Notes: generated by a model from the sequence alone, not told the origin. Counted from the first letter of the stretch, positions 9,771 through 20,131 are shown. The stretch: DNA of 48,154 nt from Actinobacteria bacterium RBG_16_68_21 (GCA_001767695.1 MELR01000013.1:132515-180668); one strand, 5' to 3'. Numbers and translations: made by a program.

Positions 9771-9866
9771 ATGTTCCGCCATCGTGAAGGAATCCTCAAG
9801 GCGCTCATCGTGTTCATCGCGGTGATGATGCTGCTCTCGCTGGCCCTCCCGTTCCTCCTCAGGTGA
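9771..9866 (+). CDS. Putative 31-aa single-TM small protein upstream of trmI
   Basis: MFRHREGILKALIVFIAVMMLLSLALPFLLR; TAGAGT (9758-9763) + 7 nt + ATG; stop overlaps trmI start (GTGA). Confidence 0.5.
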   Translation: MFRHREGILKALIVFIAVMMLLSLALPFLLR

Positions 9867-10699
9867 GCGACGCGTTCCAGCCCGGTGACCTCTGTCTGAT
9901 CGTCGACTCCCGAGGCCGTCGCTATCTCATCGACCTGCGCCCGGGCGGCTCGTTCCAGTACCACGCCGGCATCCTCGGCCACGACGAGGTACTGGGCACG
10001 GCACCGGGGATGGTGCATCGGTCGTCGCGAGGATCGCGGCTGATCTCGACTCGGCCCCGCTTGGTCGACTACGTGCTGGAGATGCCCCGGGGGGCGCAGG
10101 TGGTGTACCCGAAGGACATGGGGGCCATCGTCCACTGGGCCGACATCGCCCCCGGCCACACGGTTGCCGAAGCCGGGACCGGTTCCGGGGCGCTGACCAT
10201 GGCCCTGCTCCGCGCCGTTGGACCCACCGGCGCGGTGCTGTCGGTCGAGCGGCGCGGCGACCATCTCGCCCATGCCCGCTCGGTGATCGGCCGCTTCATC
10301 GGAGAGATCCCGTCGAATCTGCGCCTGATAGAGGGCGACGTCGTCGAGGTGCTCGCCGGGGAGACGGTTGATCGGATCGTCCTCGATCTTCCCGAGCCGT
10401 GGTCGGTGGTGGCCGCGGCCGCGGACGCGCTCGTTTCGGGTGGCATCCTCGCCGCGTACCTGCCCACGGTGCCCCAGGTGATGCATCTCCATGACGAGCT
10501 GAGGGCAAGCCGCAGGTTCGTCGACGTCGAGACGATGGAGATCCTCCTTCGCGAGTGGCGCCTCGAGGGTCGCTCGGTCAGACCGGCGAGCCAGATGGTG
10601 GGGCACACCGGTTTCCTCACGTTTGCCCGGGCAACCGCTGCGGAATTGCCCCCGGACGCGGATGACCCCGCCACCGGGGCGGGGTCATCTCCGTCCTAG
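9863..10699 (+). CDS. trmI: tRNA (adenine(58)-N1)-methyltransferase
   Basis: YPKDMGAIVHWADIAPGHTVAEAGTGSGALTMALLRAVGPTGAVLSVERR...DLPEPWSVV typical of TrmI. Confidence 0.9.
   Translation: MSDAFQPGDLCLIVDSRGRRYLIDLRPGGSFQYHAGILGHDEVLGTAPGMVHRSSRGSRLISTRPRLVDYVLEMPRGAQVVYPKDMGAIVHWADIAPGHTVAEAGTGSGALTMALLRAVGPTGAVLSVERRGDHLAHARSVIGRFIGEIPSNLRLIEGDVVEVLAGETVDRIVLDLPEPWSVVAAAADALVSGGILAAYLPTVPQVMHLHDELRASRRFVDVETMEILLREWRLEGRSVRPASQMVGHTGFLTFARATAAELPPDADDPATGAGSSPS
10661..10689. terminator. Strong hairpin, likely bidirectional terminator between trmI and ferredoxin
   Basis: GATGACCCCGCC-ACCGG-GGCGGGGTCATC, perfect 12-bp stem, 5-nt loop; lies in the 3' end of trmI; no clear U-tract. Confidence 0.55.
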
Positions 10700-10712
10700 C
10701 TGCGACGACGCC

Positions 10713-10958
10713 TCAGGGCTCGATGAAGATGCACTCGCCCGGGCACTCCTCGGCCGCCTCGATCGTGATGTCCTCCTGACCGGCCGGCACCAAAGCGAGT
10801 CCCTGCGCTCCCTGGGGGTTTCCCTTCTCGGTTGCGTAGATGGTGTCGCCCTCTCGCACATACGCGAGACCGTCGTCGAGGAGAACGAATACGTCGGGGG
10901 CGATCTCCTCACACAGGCCGTCGCCCGTGCAGAGATCTTGATCGATCCAGACCTTCAT
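10713..10958 (-). CDS. Ferredoxin
   Basis: MKVWIDQDLCTGDGLCEEIAPDVFVLLDDGLAYV...AAEECPGECIFIEP; CX5C...CX3C pattern. Confidence 0.85.
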   Translation of the reverse strand: MKVWIDQDLCTGDGLCEEIAPDVFVLLDDGLAYVREGDTIYATEKGNPQGAQGLALVPAGQEDITIEAAEECPGECIFIEP

Positions 10959-11056
10959 GATGCTGTGCTCCGGTATCTCGGGCGTCCTCAGGGAGTGTAA
11001 CCAGGGCCGGTTCGCGCTCAAGCCAAGCTATGGGACGCCCAGCGACGACCCCGTCG

Positions 11057-11062
11057 TATACT
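11057..11062 (+). promoter_or_regulatory. Putative -10 element of the proteasome operon
   Basis: TATACT; predicted start about 11069, 68 nt before the mpa ATG. Confidence 0.45.
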
Positions 11063-11070
11063 CGCCTGAA

Positions 11071-11090
11071 GGACCGGGTCGCCCCGGTCC
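11071..11090 (+). promoter_or_regulatory. Hairpin in mpa/arc 5'-UTR
   Basis: GGACCGGG-TCGC-CCCGGTCC, perfect 8-bp GC stem with tetraloop, starting about +3 of the predicted transcript. Confidence 0.5.
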
Positions 11091-11136
11091 GGGTTCGTAG
11101 AGGCACCACAACGGCGAACCGGGGACGAGGAGAACG

Positions 11137-12849
11137 ATGACCGATCCGACCCTCGAGGAGCTCCGCGGCACCATCAAGATGCTGGAGGAGGAGATCGCCA
11201 TTCTGCGGCGTCGTCTGCAGGATGCTCCCCGGCGTGTTCGGCTCCTCGAGGAGCGGCTCCTCGAGGCGAAGGGACGCATCAGCCAGGCGGTCTCCCAGAA
11301 CGAGAAGCTCTCGGTGGCTCTCGAAGAGACCCGCGACCAGTTGGCCATATTGCGCGAAGAGGTCGAGAAGCTTACCGCACCCCCCAACCAGTTCGGGGTC
11401 GTCCAGGGGATCAACGCGGATGGCACGCTGGACGTGATCACCGGAGGACGCAAGCTGCGCGTGAACGTCGAGCCGACGATCGAGGTCAAGGCACTGGAGG
11501 CCGGCCAGGAGGTCCTGCTCAACGAGGCGATGAACGTCGTCGATATCCGATCGTTCGACCCCACCGGTGAGGTGGTGACGGTCAAGGAGCTGCTCGGCGA
11601 CGGGCGCGTGATCGTGCTCGGTCGGGCCGACGAGGAGCGAGTGGTCGAGTTGGCCGGCCCGATGATCGACGCCTTCCTGAGAATCGGTGACCACGTCCGG
11701 CTCGACGCCCGCAGTGGCCTGGTCCACGAGCGCCTGATCCGGCCCGAGGTGGAAGAGCTGGTCCTCGAGGAGGTCCCGGACGTCACCTATGAGGACATCG
11801 GTGGGTTGCACGACCAGATCGCATCGATTCGCGACGCCGTCGAGCTCCCTTACCTTCACAAGGATCTCTTCGAGCAGTACGGGCTGGCGGCACCGAAGGG
11901 AATCCTCCTCTACGGTCCGCCCGGCTGCGGCAAGACGCTGATCGCCAAGGCGGTGGCGAATTCGCTGGCGATCGCGGTGGCGGACAAGACGGGCGAAACC
12001 GATGCCCGTTCCTACTTCCTCAACATCAAGGGTCCCGAGCTGCTCAACAAGTACGTCGGCGAGACCGAACGTCAGATCCGCCTGATCTTCGGGCGCGCCA
12101 AGGAGAAGTCGGACGAGGGCGTGCCGGTGATCGTCTTCTTCGACGAGATGGACTCGCTGTTCCGCACCCGGGGGAGCGGGATCTCCTCCGATGTGGAGTC
12201 GACGATCGTCCCCCAGCTGCTCTCCGAGTTGGACGGGGTCGAGGGATTGAAGAACGTGATCGTCATCGGTGCATCCAACCGCGAGGACTTGATCGATCCG
12301 GCAATTCTCCGGCCGGGGCGGCTCGACGTGAAGATCAAGATCGAACGTCCCAACGCGGATGCCGCCCGGCAGATCTTCGGGATCTACCTGGGAACCCACG
12401 TCCCCCTCGATTCCGCCGAGGTCGCTCGCTTCGGCGACCGAGAGGCCCTGGTCACCCGAATGATCGAGGCGGTGGTCGCCGACATGTACTCGATGGACGA
12501 GGGCAACCGGTTCCTCGAGGTCACCTATGCCAACGGGGACAAGGAAGTGCTGTACTTCAAGGACTTTGCCTCCGGGGCGATGATCGAGAACGTCGTGCGG
12601 CGAGCGAAGAAGGAAGCGATCAAGCGGGAGATCGCCGAGGGGACCCGGGGTCTGCGCGTTCAGGATCTCACCGAGGCGATCAAGCAGGAGTTCCGGGAGC
12701 ATGAAGACCTGCCCAACACGACGAACCCGGACGACTGGGCTCGCATCTCCGGCAAGAAGGGCGAGCGAATCGTCTACGTCAGAACGCTGATCGACGGCGA
12801 CGGCGAGAGCCGCAGCATCGAAGCGATCACGACCGGCCAGTACCTGTGA
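11137..12849 (+). CDS. mpa: Proteasome-associated AAA ATPase (Mpa/ARC)
   Basis: Coiled-coil N-terminus, OB domains, Walker A GPPGCGKT, Walker [14 protein letters not shown]-terminal GQYL (HbYX-type). Confidence 0.96.
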   Translation: MTDPTLEELRGTIKMLEEEIAILRRRLQDAPRRVRLLEERLLEAKGRISQAVSQNEKLSVALEETRDQLAILREEVEKLTAPPNQFGVVQGINADGTLDVITGGRKLRVNVEPTIEVKALEAGQEVLLNEAMNVVDIRSFDPTGEVVTVKELLGDGRVIVLGRADEERVVELAGPMIDAFLRIGDHVRLDARSGLVHERLIRPEVEELVLEEVPDVTYEDIGGLHDQIASIRDAVELPYLHKDLFEQYGLAAPKGILLYGPPGCGKTLIAKAVANSLAIAVADKTGETDARSYFLNIKGPELLNKYVGETERQIRLIFGRAKEKSDEGVPVIVFFDEMDSLFRTRGSGISSDVESTIVPQLLSELDGVEGLKNVIVIGASNREDLIDPAILRPGRLDVKIKIERPNADAARQIFGIYLGTHVPLDSAEVARFGDREALVTRMIEAVVADMYSMDEGNRFLEVTYANGDKEVLYFKDFASGAMIENVVRRAKKEAIKREIAEGTRGLRVQDLTEAIKQEFREHEDLPNTTNPDDWARISGKKGERIVYVRTLIDGDGESRSIEAITTGQYL

Positions 12850-14375
12850 CCGAGGTCCACAAAGTCGTCGGCACCGAGACCGAGTTCGGCATCACGATCC
12901 GCAACCAACCGGACTTCAACCCGGTGCTCGCCTCGAGCCTGGTGATCAACTCCTATGCGGGCACGTCGACACGGATCCCATGGTCCTTCGACGAGGAATC
13001 CCCCGGGAGGGACGCCCGGGGGTTCGGATACGATCCCGCCCCCACCGGGGAGTTCGAGAGCGGGCTGGTGAACGTGGTGCTCACCAACGGCGCCCGGTTC
13101 TACGTCGATCACGCCCATCCGGAGTACTCGAGCCCGGAGTGCTTCGACGCCTTGGAAGCCGCCCTCCACGACAAGGCCGGCGAGGTCGTGCTGGAGAGGG
13201 CGGCGGCCGCCGCCAACCGCACCCTTCCCGAGGGGCAACGCCTGTTCGTGCACAAGAACAACAGTGACGGCAAGGGGAACTCCTACGGCGCCCATGAGAA
13301 CTACCTCGTCTCCCGCACCGTGCCGTTCGGCGAACTGGTGCGGCACCTCACCGGGTTCTTCGCGTCCCGGCAGATCTTCACCGGGTCCGGGAAGGTGGGC
13401 GCCGAGAACGGCCGCCCGCCGGTGGCCTATCAAATCACCCAGCGCGCCGACTTCTTCGAGGAAGAAGTGGGACTCGAGACCACCCTGAAGCGGCCGATCA
13501 TCAATACTCGCGACGAACCCCATGCCGACCCCGGCCGATACCGGCGGCTGCACGTGATCATCGGGGATGCCAACCGCAGCGAGGTGCAGACTTTCCTCAA
13601 GCTGGGCACGACCGCCCTGATCCTCGCCGCCCTCGAGGCGGGCAATCTCGGAGACCCGATCGCCCTCGCTCACCCGGTGGACGCCGTCTGGCGGATCAGC
13701 CACGACCCCACGCTGCGGGTGGCGGTGGAGCTGGTCGATGGCCAGACCGCCACGGCGCTGGACCTGCAATGGCAGTACCTCGGCTGGGTTTCCAAGCACG
13801 CCGAAGTGCACGGGGTATCCGATGTCGAACTGCGGGTGATCGACACCTGGGAGGAGGTGCTAACCGATCTGGAGCGCGACCCCGACTCGACCGCGGACCG
13901 GCTCGACTGGACCGCCAAGCTGGCCATCCTCGAGGGGTACCGCAGGCGCGATCGTCTCGGATGGGACGCCCCCAAGATCCGGCTCGCCGACCTCCAGTAT
14001 CACGACGTCGACTCGACCCGGAGCCTCTACCGGCGCCTGGTGGACGGGGGAAGAATGCAGCGGCTCTTCACCGACGCCGAGGTGTTGCGGGCCACCACCG
14101 AACCTCCCGAGCGCACTCGCGCCTGGTTCCGCGGGGCATGCATCGAGCGTTACGGAAGCGCCATCGTGGCCGCCAACTGGGATTCGCTCATCTTCGACGT
14201 GGGTGAGGACGCTCTCAAGCGGGTGCCTATGATGGAGCCGCTTCGCGGGGGTAAGGATCGTGTTGCCGCGTTGCTCGCCAGATCTCCGACCCCCGCCGAT
14301 CTCGTCCGGGCACTCGCAGGCGAAGAGGGAGGTGAACATGGCCGAGCAGGAGCGCAAACAGACCCGCAAGGATGA
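12846..14375 (+). CDS. dop: Pup deamidase/depupylase
   Basis: [38 protein letters not shown]...NPxxGFGYDP-type Dop loop; GTGA overlap with mpa; directly before pup. Confidence 0.94.
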   Translation: MTEVHKVVGTETEFGITIRNQPDFNPVLASSLVINSYAGTSTRIPWSFDEESPGRDARGFGYDPAPTGEFESGLVNVVLTNGARFYVDHAHPEYSSPECFDALEAALHDKAGEVVLERAAAAANRTLPEGQRLFVHKNNSDGKGNSYGAHENYLVSRTVPFGELVRHLTGFFASRQIFTGSGKVGAENGRPPVAYQITQRADFFEEEVGLETTLKRPIINTRDEPHADPGRYRRLHVIIGDANRSEVQTFLKLGTTALILAALEAGNLGDPIALAHPVDAVWRISHDPTLRVAVELVDGQTATALDLQWQYLGWVSKHAEVHGVSDVELRVIDTWEEVLTDLERDPDSTADRLDWTAKLAILEGYRRRDRLGWDAPKIRLADLQYHDVDSTRSLYRRLVDGGRMQRLFTDAEVLRATTEPPERTRAWFRGACIERYGSAIVAANWDSLIFDVGEDALKRVPMMEPLRGGKDRVAALLARSPTPADLVRALAGEEGGEHGRAGAQTDPQG

Positions 14376-14532
14376 CGTCACGCGCGACGTCGCGGCCGAG
14401 GAGACCGTTCCCAGCGACGTCGGCGAGGAGTTGACCGAGAAGATCGACGACCTCCTCGACGAGATCGATTCGGTTCTCGAGGAGAACGCCGAGGAGTTCG
14501 TCAAGAACTACGTGCAGAAGGGCGGCCAGTGA
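14338..14532 (+). CDS. pup: Prokaryotic ubiquitin-like protein Pup (64 aa, GGQ C-terminus)
   Basis: [17 protein letters not shown]...LTEKIDDLLDEIDSVLEENAEEFVKNYVQKGGQ; start inside dop. Confidence 0.97.
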   Translation: MAEQERKQTRKDDVTRDVAAEETVPSDVGEELTEKIDDLLDEIDSVLEENAEEFVKNYVQKGGQ

Positions 14533-15326
14533 CGCTCGGTCCGGGTGACGGGCTTCCCCTGGAAGCGGGAACTCCGGCCTCCTCGTTCACGGAACTGCTC
14601 CGCTCGCGGGGCATCGCGTTGCGCTGGGATCTGGCGGGGCACTCCGGCGATGGTCTCGAGCCGCCCGAGGGAACCACCGTGCTCGCCTTCCGCTATGCCG
14701 AAGGCGTGGTGATGGCGGGAGATCGGCGTGCCGTCGCCGGGAACATCATTGCCCACCGCAACGTGCAGAAGGTCTTCCCCGCAGACGCCTACTCCGCAGT
14801 CGCTATCTCCGGAACCGCCGGAATCGCCATCGAACTGGTCAAGCTCTTCCAGACCGAGCTGGAGCACTACGAGAAGCTCGAGGGCCGCCGCCTCAGCCTT
14901 TCCGGCAAGGCGAATCACCTGGCAGCCATGGTGCGCCGCCAGATGCCGATGGCCTTTCAGGGTCTGGTCGTGATCCCGCTGTTCTGTGGCTTCGACGAGG
15001 AGGCCGGCGAGGGAAGGCTCTACTCCTTCGACGTCGTCGGAGGCTCCTACGAGGAGACCGATTACGCCACCACCGGGTCGGGGGGACGCGACGCCAGGCT
15101 CTTCCTGCGCACGCACTTCTCCGAAGCCATGGATGCCGGCTCTGCCATCGACCTGGCGGTGAGCGCGTTGGTGGCGGCCGCCGAGGAGGACACCGCGACC
15201 GGTGGGCCCGACCTGCGGCGCGACATCTACCCGAACGTGGTCACGGTGTCGGCCGCCGGGTTCCGCGCCATTGACGGGGATCGGGTGGCCACCGCGGCCC
15301 GGGCCGCGATGGGGAGTGACTCATGA
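14529..15326 (+). CDS. prcB: 20S proteasome beta subunit
   Basis: Propeptide then EG|TTVLAFRYAEGVVMAGDRRAVAG; overlaps pup stop. Confidence 0.95.
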   Translation: MTLGPGDGLPLEAGTPASSFTELLRSRGIALRWDLAGHSGDGLEPPEGTTVLAFRYAEGVVMAGDRRAVAGNIIAHRNVQKVFPADAYSAVAISGTAGIAIELVKLFQTELEHYEKLEGRRLSLSGKANHLAAMVRRQMPMAFQGLVVIPLFCGFDEEAGEGRLYSFDVVGGSYEETDYATTGSGGRDARLFLRTHFSEAMDAGSAIDLAVSALVAAAEEDTATGGPDLRRDIYPNVVTVSAAGFRAIDGDRVATAARAAMGSDS

Positions 15327-15988
15327 GCATCCCGTTCTATGTGCCCCCCGAGCAGCTGATGAAGGACCGGGCCGAATACGCCCGGAAGGGAATCGCCCGG
15401 GGAAAGTCGATCGTGGGCGTCGAATACGCCGACGGAATCCTGATGCTCGGGGAGAACCCGAGCGGCGCGCTGCAGAAGATCTCGGAGGTCTACGACCGGA
15501 TCGCCTTCGCCGGCGTCGGCAAGTACACGGAGTTCGAGCAGCTGAGGGTGGGGGGAATCCGACGGGCCGATCTCACGGGGTACACCTACTCTCGATCCGA
15601 CGTAACCGCCAAGAGCCTCGCAAACGCCTACGCGCAGACCCTGGGACATGTGTTCACCCAGGAGGTGAAGCCTTTCGAGGTGGAGGTGATGGTCGTCGAG
15701 GTCGGTGCCACCACGGCCGACAACCACATCTTCCGTATCACGTACGACGGGGTGCTCTACGACGACAACGGGGTATCCGCCATCGGCGGTTCTGCAGAGG
15801 AACTGGTGGCTCATCTCCGCGCCGCTTTCACGCCGGAGGCCGCCCTGACGACGGCCATCGGGTGGGCGAAGGCGGCATGCCTCTCGTTGGACGACGGAAG
15901 CGGAGGGGCCGGCTGGGAGGCAGCGGTGGTCGACCGCACCCTGGGACGGCGCACCTTCCGTCGGCTCACCCCGGATGAGTTGGCCTAG
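15323..15988 (+). CDS. prcA: 20S proteasome alpha subunit
   Basis: MSIPFYVPPEQLMKDRAEYARKGIARGKSIVGVEYADGILMLGENPS; ATGA-type overlap with prcB. Confidence 0.95.
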   Translation: MSIPFYVPPEQLMKDRAEYARKGIARGKSIVGVEYADGILMLGENPSGALQKISEVYDRIAFAGVGKYTEFEQLRVGGIRRADLTGYTYSRSDVTAKSLANAYAQTLGHVFTQEVKPFEVEVMVVEVGATTADNHIFRITYDGVLYDDNGVSAIGGSAEELVAHLRAAFTPEAALTTAIGWAKAACLSLDDGSGGAGWEAAVVDRTLGRRTFRRLTPDELA

Positions 15989-16003
15989 CCGGCCGACCGT
16001 CCC

Positions 16004-16363
16004 TCAGAACACCCGCATCACGAACCGAAGCACGGCCCACCCCAAGGCTCCGAGAGTCACTGCGGCGAGCAGGCGCATCGGAAGGGCGGCGGGGTCGGCG
16101 AGCGCCCCGGTGTGCACCGGCTCCTGCGACGGCGGTTCCGGCGTCGATTCGGCGAGAACCTCGAGAGCGTCGTCGACATCGCAGGCGGGAACCCATATCT
16201 CGGTGATCGCCATCTCCCCGACCGTCATCCGGTAAGGGCCAAGCGCCTCCCCGTGGGCGCGGGCGGGAATGCCGGCGGATTGGAGCATGGCCACGGCGAT
16301 GTTGGCCACCCCCGGGTCGCCCAGCTTGGCCACGCTGACATAGCGGGTGGTCCCCTCATCCAT
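16004..16363 (-). CDS. DUF2007-like putative signal-transducing protein with C-terminal TM
   Basis: [32 protein letters not shown]...[18 protein letters not shown]; minus-strand TAGGAT 6 nt before ATG. Confidence 0.6.
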   Translation of the reverse strand: MDEGTTRYVSVAKLGDPGVANIAVAMLQSAGIPARAHGEALGPYRMTVGEMAITEIWVPACDVDDALEVLAESTPEPPSQEPVHTGALADPAALPMRLLAAVTLGALGWAVLRFVMRVF

Positions 16364-16429
16364 GACCGGATCCTACCGACCGGCGGCGGCAAGACTCCGC
16401 ACGAGCGCGCCTGCCGGTACGCTCGCCCG

Positions 16430-17785
16430 ATGCAGCGCCGCATCTTCGGCTTGGAGAATGAGTACGGGGTCACCTGCACGCTGCGCGGGCAGCGGAGGCT
16501 CTCGCCCGACGAGGTCGCCCGTTACCTGTTCCGCCGGGTCGTCTCCTGGGGTCGCTCGTCGAACGTCTTTCTCGAGAACGGGGCGCGCCTCTATCTGGAT
16601 GTCGGCAGCCATCCGGAGTACGCCACGCCCGAATGCGACTCGCTCTACGACCTCGTCGCCCATGACAAGGCGGGGGAGCGGGTGCTGGAGGGACTTCTCC
16701 ATTCTGCGGAGCAACGGCTGGAGGAGGAGGGCATCCGCGGCCAGGTGTACCTCTTCAAGAACAACACCGACTCGGCGGGCAATTCCTACGGGGCGCACGA
16801 AAACTATCTGGTGAGCCGCCAGGCCGATTTCCAGCGCATCATCGACACGCTGATTCCCTTCCTGGTCACCCGCCAGGTGTTCTCGGGCGCCGGCAAACTC
16901 CTGCAGACTGCTCGGGGCACGGTGTTCTCGATGGCGCAGCGCGCCGAGCACATCTGGGAGGGTGTCTCCTCGGCGACCACCCGCAGCCGCCCGATCATCA
17001 ACACCCGGGACGAGCCCCATGCCGACGCCGAGCGCTACCGCCGGCTCCACGTGATCGCCGGGGACTCCAACATGTCCGAGTACGTGTCCTACGTGAAAGT
17101 GGGCACGACGGTCGCCCTGCTGCAGATGCTCGAAGACGACGTCGTCTTCCGGGATCTCACCCTGGAGAACCCGATCAGGGCGATCCGCGAGATCAGCCAC
17201 GACATAACCTGTCGCCGCAAGGTGCGCCTCGCCAACGGGCGGGAGCTGTCCGCGCTCGACATGCAATGGGAGTACCTCGATCGGGTCATGCGATACGCCC
17301 GCGCCCCGGGATTCCCGCCGTCGGTGGAGAACGCCATCCAGATGTGGGAGCACCTGCTCACCGGGCTGGAGAAGGATCCACTCGGGCTGCGCCGAGAGTG
17401 TGACTGGGTGGCCAAGTACCACTTGATCGAGAGCTACTCCGCTCGCCGGGGGGTTCCCCTGAGCGATCCGAAGCTGGCGATGCTGGACCTCGCCTACCAC
17501 GACGTCACCAAGGAGCGGGGGCTGTACTACCTGCTCGAAAGGCGCGGTCTCGTGGAGCGGGTGGTCACCGACGAGGACGTCATGCGGGCCTTGACCCAGC
17601 CCCCGCAGACCACCAGAGCCCGTCTCCGGGGAGAATTCATCAAGGCGGCCAAGGCGAAGAACCGCGACTTCACCGTCGACTGGGTGCACCTCAAGCTCAA
17701 CGACCAAGCGCAGCGCACCGTGCTCTGCAAGGACCCATTCCGGGCGGTCGACGAACGGGTCGACAAGCTGATCGCGTCTCTCTAG
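16430..17785 (+). CDS. pafA: Pup-protein ligase
   Basis: [16 protein letters not shown]...[22 protein letters not shown]...[34 protein letters not shown]. Confidence 0.96.
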   Translation: MQRRIFGLENEYGVTCTLRGQRRLSPDEVARYLFRRVVSWGRSSNVFLENGARLYLDVGSHPEYATPECDSLYDLVAHDKAGERVLEGLLHSAEQRLEEEGIRGQVYLFKNNTDSAGNSYGAHENYLVSRQADFQRIIDTLIPFLVTRQVFSGAGKLLQTARGTVFSMAQRAEHIWEGVSSATTRSRPIINTRDEPHADAERYRRLHVIAGDSNMSEYVSYVKVGTTVALLQMLEDDVVFRDLTLENPIRAIREISHDITCRRKVRLANGRELSALDMQWEYLDRVMRYARAPGFPPSVENAIQMWEHLLTGLEKDPLGLRRECDWVAKYHLIESYSARRGVPLSDPKLAMLDLAYHDVTKERGLYYLLERRGLVERVVTDEDVMRALTQPPQTTRARLRGEFIKAAKAKNRDFTVDWVHLKLNDQAQRTVLCKDPFRAVDERVDKLIASL

Positions 17786-17854
17786 CCCGGCGACGGCGGG
17801 TTCCGACCCCCGACTCCTTCCCCAGCGGCGAGTGCACCGATACCCTGCCGCCAG

Positions 17855-18775
17855 ATGCAACGGGTGATCGAGCGAATCCTCAATCTGCTGGCGTTCCTCC
17901 TCACCGCGCGTCGGCCGGTGACCGCCGACGAGATCCGCACCACCGTGGCAGGCTACGACCAGGAGACCGACCAGGCCTTTCGCCGGACGTTCGAGCGCGA
18001 CAAGGACCTCCTCAAGTCGCTCGGGGTCCCCCTCCGCCTCGAGCACACCGATGGCTGGGAGGTGGAGCAGGGATATGTGGTCGCCCCCGACGAGTATGCC
18101 CTGGCCGATCCCGGCCTCACCGATGAGGAGCGTGCTGCCCTGTGGCTGGCCAGCCGCATGGTCCACCTCGGTGGGCAGGCTCCCGGCGACGGCGCGTTCC
18201 TCAAGCTCGGGGGTGCCCCGATGGCCGGTCTCGGTGACCCTCTCGCCGCCGACCTCGCAGCAGATCCCTCCGTGCTCGGCGACGTGTTCACCGCGATCGT
18301 CGAGCGCCGCCGGCTGACCTTCCAGTACCGCCAGTCCCGCCGCCGCCTCGACCCCTACGGGCTGGCACACCGCATGGGGCATTGGTATGTGGTCGGCGAC
18401 GTCGCCGGAGAGCGGCGCACGTTTCGCGCCGACCGGATGACGGCGACCTCCCTGGGAACCAAGAGGGGTGCTTTCCGGCGTCCCCCCGACTTCGACGTCC
18501 GTACCGGATTCCCCGACGCGCCCTGGGAGGCAGGAGACGCCCGGATCGAGGCCACCGTCCGCTTCGACCCGGAGGTGGCCTGGTGGGCCCGGCGTCAGGT
18601 GGCGGCAGGGACCAGGCTCACCGAAGACCCCGACGGAGGAGTGACCGCCGCACTCCTGGTGGGCTCGCCCGACGCCCTGATCGGCTGGATGATCGGCTTC
18701 GAAGACGCCGCCGAGATCATCGCTCCACCCGAGCTCCGCGCCCGCTTCATCGACCATGTGCGGAGCGGGACGTGA
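17855..18775 (+). CDS. pafB: WYL-domain transcriptional regulator PafB
   Basis: HTH N-terminus RILNLLAFLLTARRPVTADEIR; WYL domain; directly after pafA. Confidence 0.88.
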   Translation: MQRVIERILNLLAFLLTARRPVTADEIRTTVAGYDQETDQAFRRTFERDKDLLKSLGVPLRLEHTDGWEVEQGYVVAPDEYALADPGLTDEERAALWLASRMVHLGGQAPGDGAFLKLGGAPMAGLGDPLAADLAADPSVLGDVFTAIVERRRLTFQYRQSRRRLDPYGLAHRMGHWYVVGDVAGERRTFRADRMTATSLGTKRGAFRRPPDFDVRTGFPDAPWEAGDARIEATVRFDPEVAWWARRQVAAGTRLTEDPDGGVTAALLVGSPDALIGWMIGFEDAAEIIAPPELRARFIDHVRSGT

Positions 18776-19701
18776 GCAGCGCCCGCACCGCCGAGCGGCT
18801 CAATCGCATCCTGGCGATGCTCCCCTGGGTCATCGCCAATCCCGGGGCGACGGTGGACGAGGTGTGCTCTCGGTTCGGCTATCAGCGGCCGGATCTGATC
18901 CGGGACCTCGACATCGTGTTCGTGTGCGGCCTGCCCGGATACGGTCCCGGGGATCTCATGGATGCCTACGTGGACGAGGACGAGGTCGTCGTCGACGCGG
19001 CCGACTACTTCTCCCGACCCCTGCGATTGACGGCGGTGGAGGCGCTGATGCTGCTCGCCTCGGGCCTGGCCGTGCAGGCGTCGGATACGTCTTCGCCCGC
19101 GCTCTCCTCGGCGGTGGACAAGCTTCGCAAGGCCCTGATACCGGACGAGGGCGCCATCGACGTCGGCCTCGCGCCCGGACCGGAGATGCTCGGCATGTTG
19201 CGGGACGCGGCTCGCGACGGCGCCGTGGTGGAGATCGTGCACACCGCGATCGCCTCCGGGCGCACCACCACCCGCAGCGTCGAGCCCTGGGGAGTGTTCA
19301 CGTCTCTGGGCAACTGGTACCTGTCGGGTCACTGCCGCCTCGCCGGAGCCGAGCGAGTCTTCCGGGTCGACCGAATCCGCGCGGCGACCCCAACCGGTGA
19401 GCGCTTCGAGCCGCCGGCGCAGCCGCCGGCGCCCCAGGTGCGCTACACACCGGGACCCGAGGACGTCACTGCTCGCATCCGGCTGAGCGCACGCGCCTCA
19501 TGGGTCGCCGATTACTACCCGGTGGCGGTGGTGACGGAGTCCCCCGAATCCCGGACCATCGACTTCTCGGCTGCCGACCCGGCGGTGGCAGCCCGGCTCC
19601 TCCTGCGCCTCGGCAACGATGCCCAACTGGTGTCCGGGCCCGAGGTAGCCGCGGCGCGAGACGATCTCCGCAGCCGCCTCCTCCATCGTTACGGTGACTA
19701 G
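18772..19701 (+). CDS. pafC: WYL-domain transcriptional regulator PafC
   Basis: GTG start overlapping the pafB stop; TAERLNRILAMLPWVIANPGATVDEVCSRFGY...WYLSGHCRL. Confidence 0.88.
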   Translation: MSSARTAERLNRILAMLPWVIANPGATVDEVCSRFGYQRPDLIRDLDIVFVCGLPGYGPGDLMDAYVDEDEVVVDAADYFSRPLRLTAVEALMLLASGLAVQASDTSSPALSSAVDKLRKALIPDEGAIDVGLAPGPEMLGMLRDAARDGAVVEIVHTAIASGRTTTRSVEPWGVFTSLGNWYLSGHCRLAGAERVFRVDRIRAATPTGERFEPPAQPPAPQVRYTPGPEDVTARIRLSARASWVADYYPVAVVTESPESRTIDFSAADPAVAARLLLRLGNDAQLVSGPEVAAARDDLRSRLLHRYGD

Positions 19702-19781
19702 CCGGAGAATGGTCATTCAGGGGGGTCGAGAGGTCTCCGATAGTCGCGAGGACAGTCAATCCACATCGCCTGGAGACCCGA

Positions 19782-20069
19782 ATGACAATGATCCGGACGA
19801 CCTGCGCGGTATGCGGAGAGGTCGAACTGATCCCCGGCGAGTTGAGGCTCGAGTTGACCGCACTCAGCGGAACCGGCGCCTACCTCTTCTCGTGCCCCTC
19901 GTGTGGAGACCAGCAGCGCCGTCCGGCGAATCACCGGGTGGTGAGCATCCTGCTGGCCACCGGCGTCGCCTACGAGGTGATCGACGACTCCAATCCGATC
20001 ACCGAGTCGGAGATCGCCCGGTTCAGTGCCGCGCTCGACTCCGGCGAATGGGCCGACCAGCTACGGTGA
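19782..20069 (+). CDS. Zinc-ribbon hypothetical protein
   Basis: CAVC...CPSC motif; MTMIRTTCAVCGEVELIPGELRLELTALSGTGAYLFSCPSCGDQQRRP; SD TGGAG. Confidence 0.7.
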   Translation: MTMIRTTCAVCGEVELIPGELRLELTALSGTGAYLFSCPSCGDQQRRPANHRVVSILLATGVAYEVIDDSNPITESEIARFSAALDSGEWADQLR

Positions 20070-20131
20070 ACCGCCCCCGATCCTGAGGGCGACACAACCC
20101 GGCCCCGCACCCCGGCCCTACCATCCGGGGC

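Noticed and set aside
14338-14375. pup start inside dop as a novel overlap
   Set aside because: A short overlap in a tightly packed proteasome operon; no further unusual feature.
16373-18757. 794-aa minus-strand ORF across pafA and pafB
   Set aside because: Antisense shadow of two clearly conserved genes; no domain recognisable in its translation.
17855-19701. pafB/pafC as an unusual tandem duplication
   Set aside because: Paired WYL regulators after pafA are the established actinobacterial arrangement.
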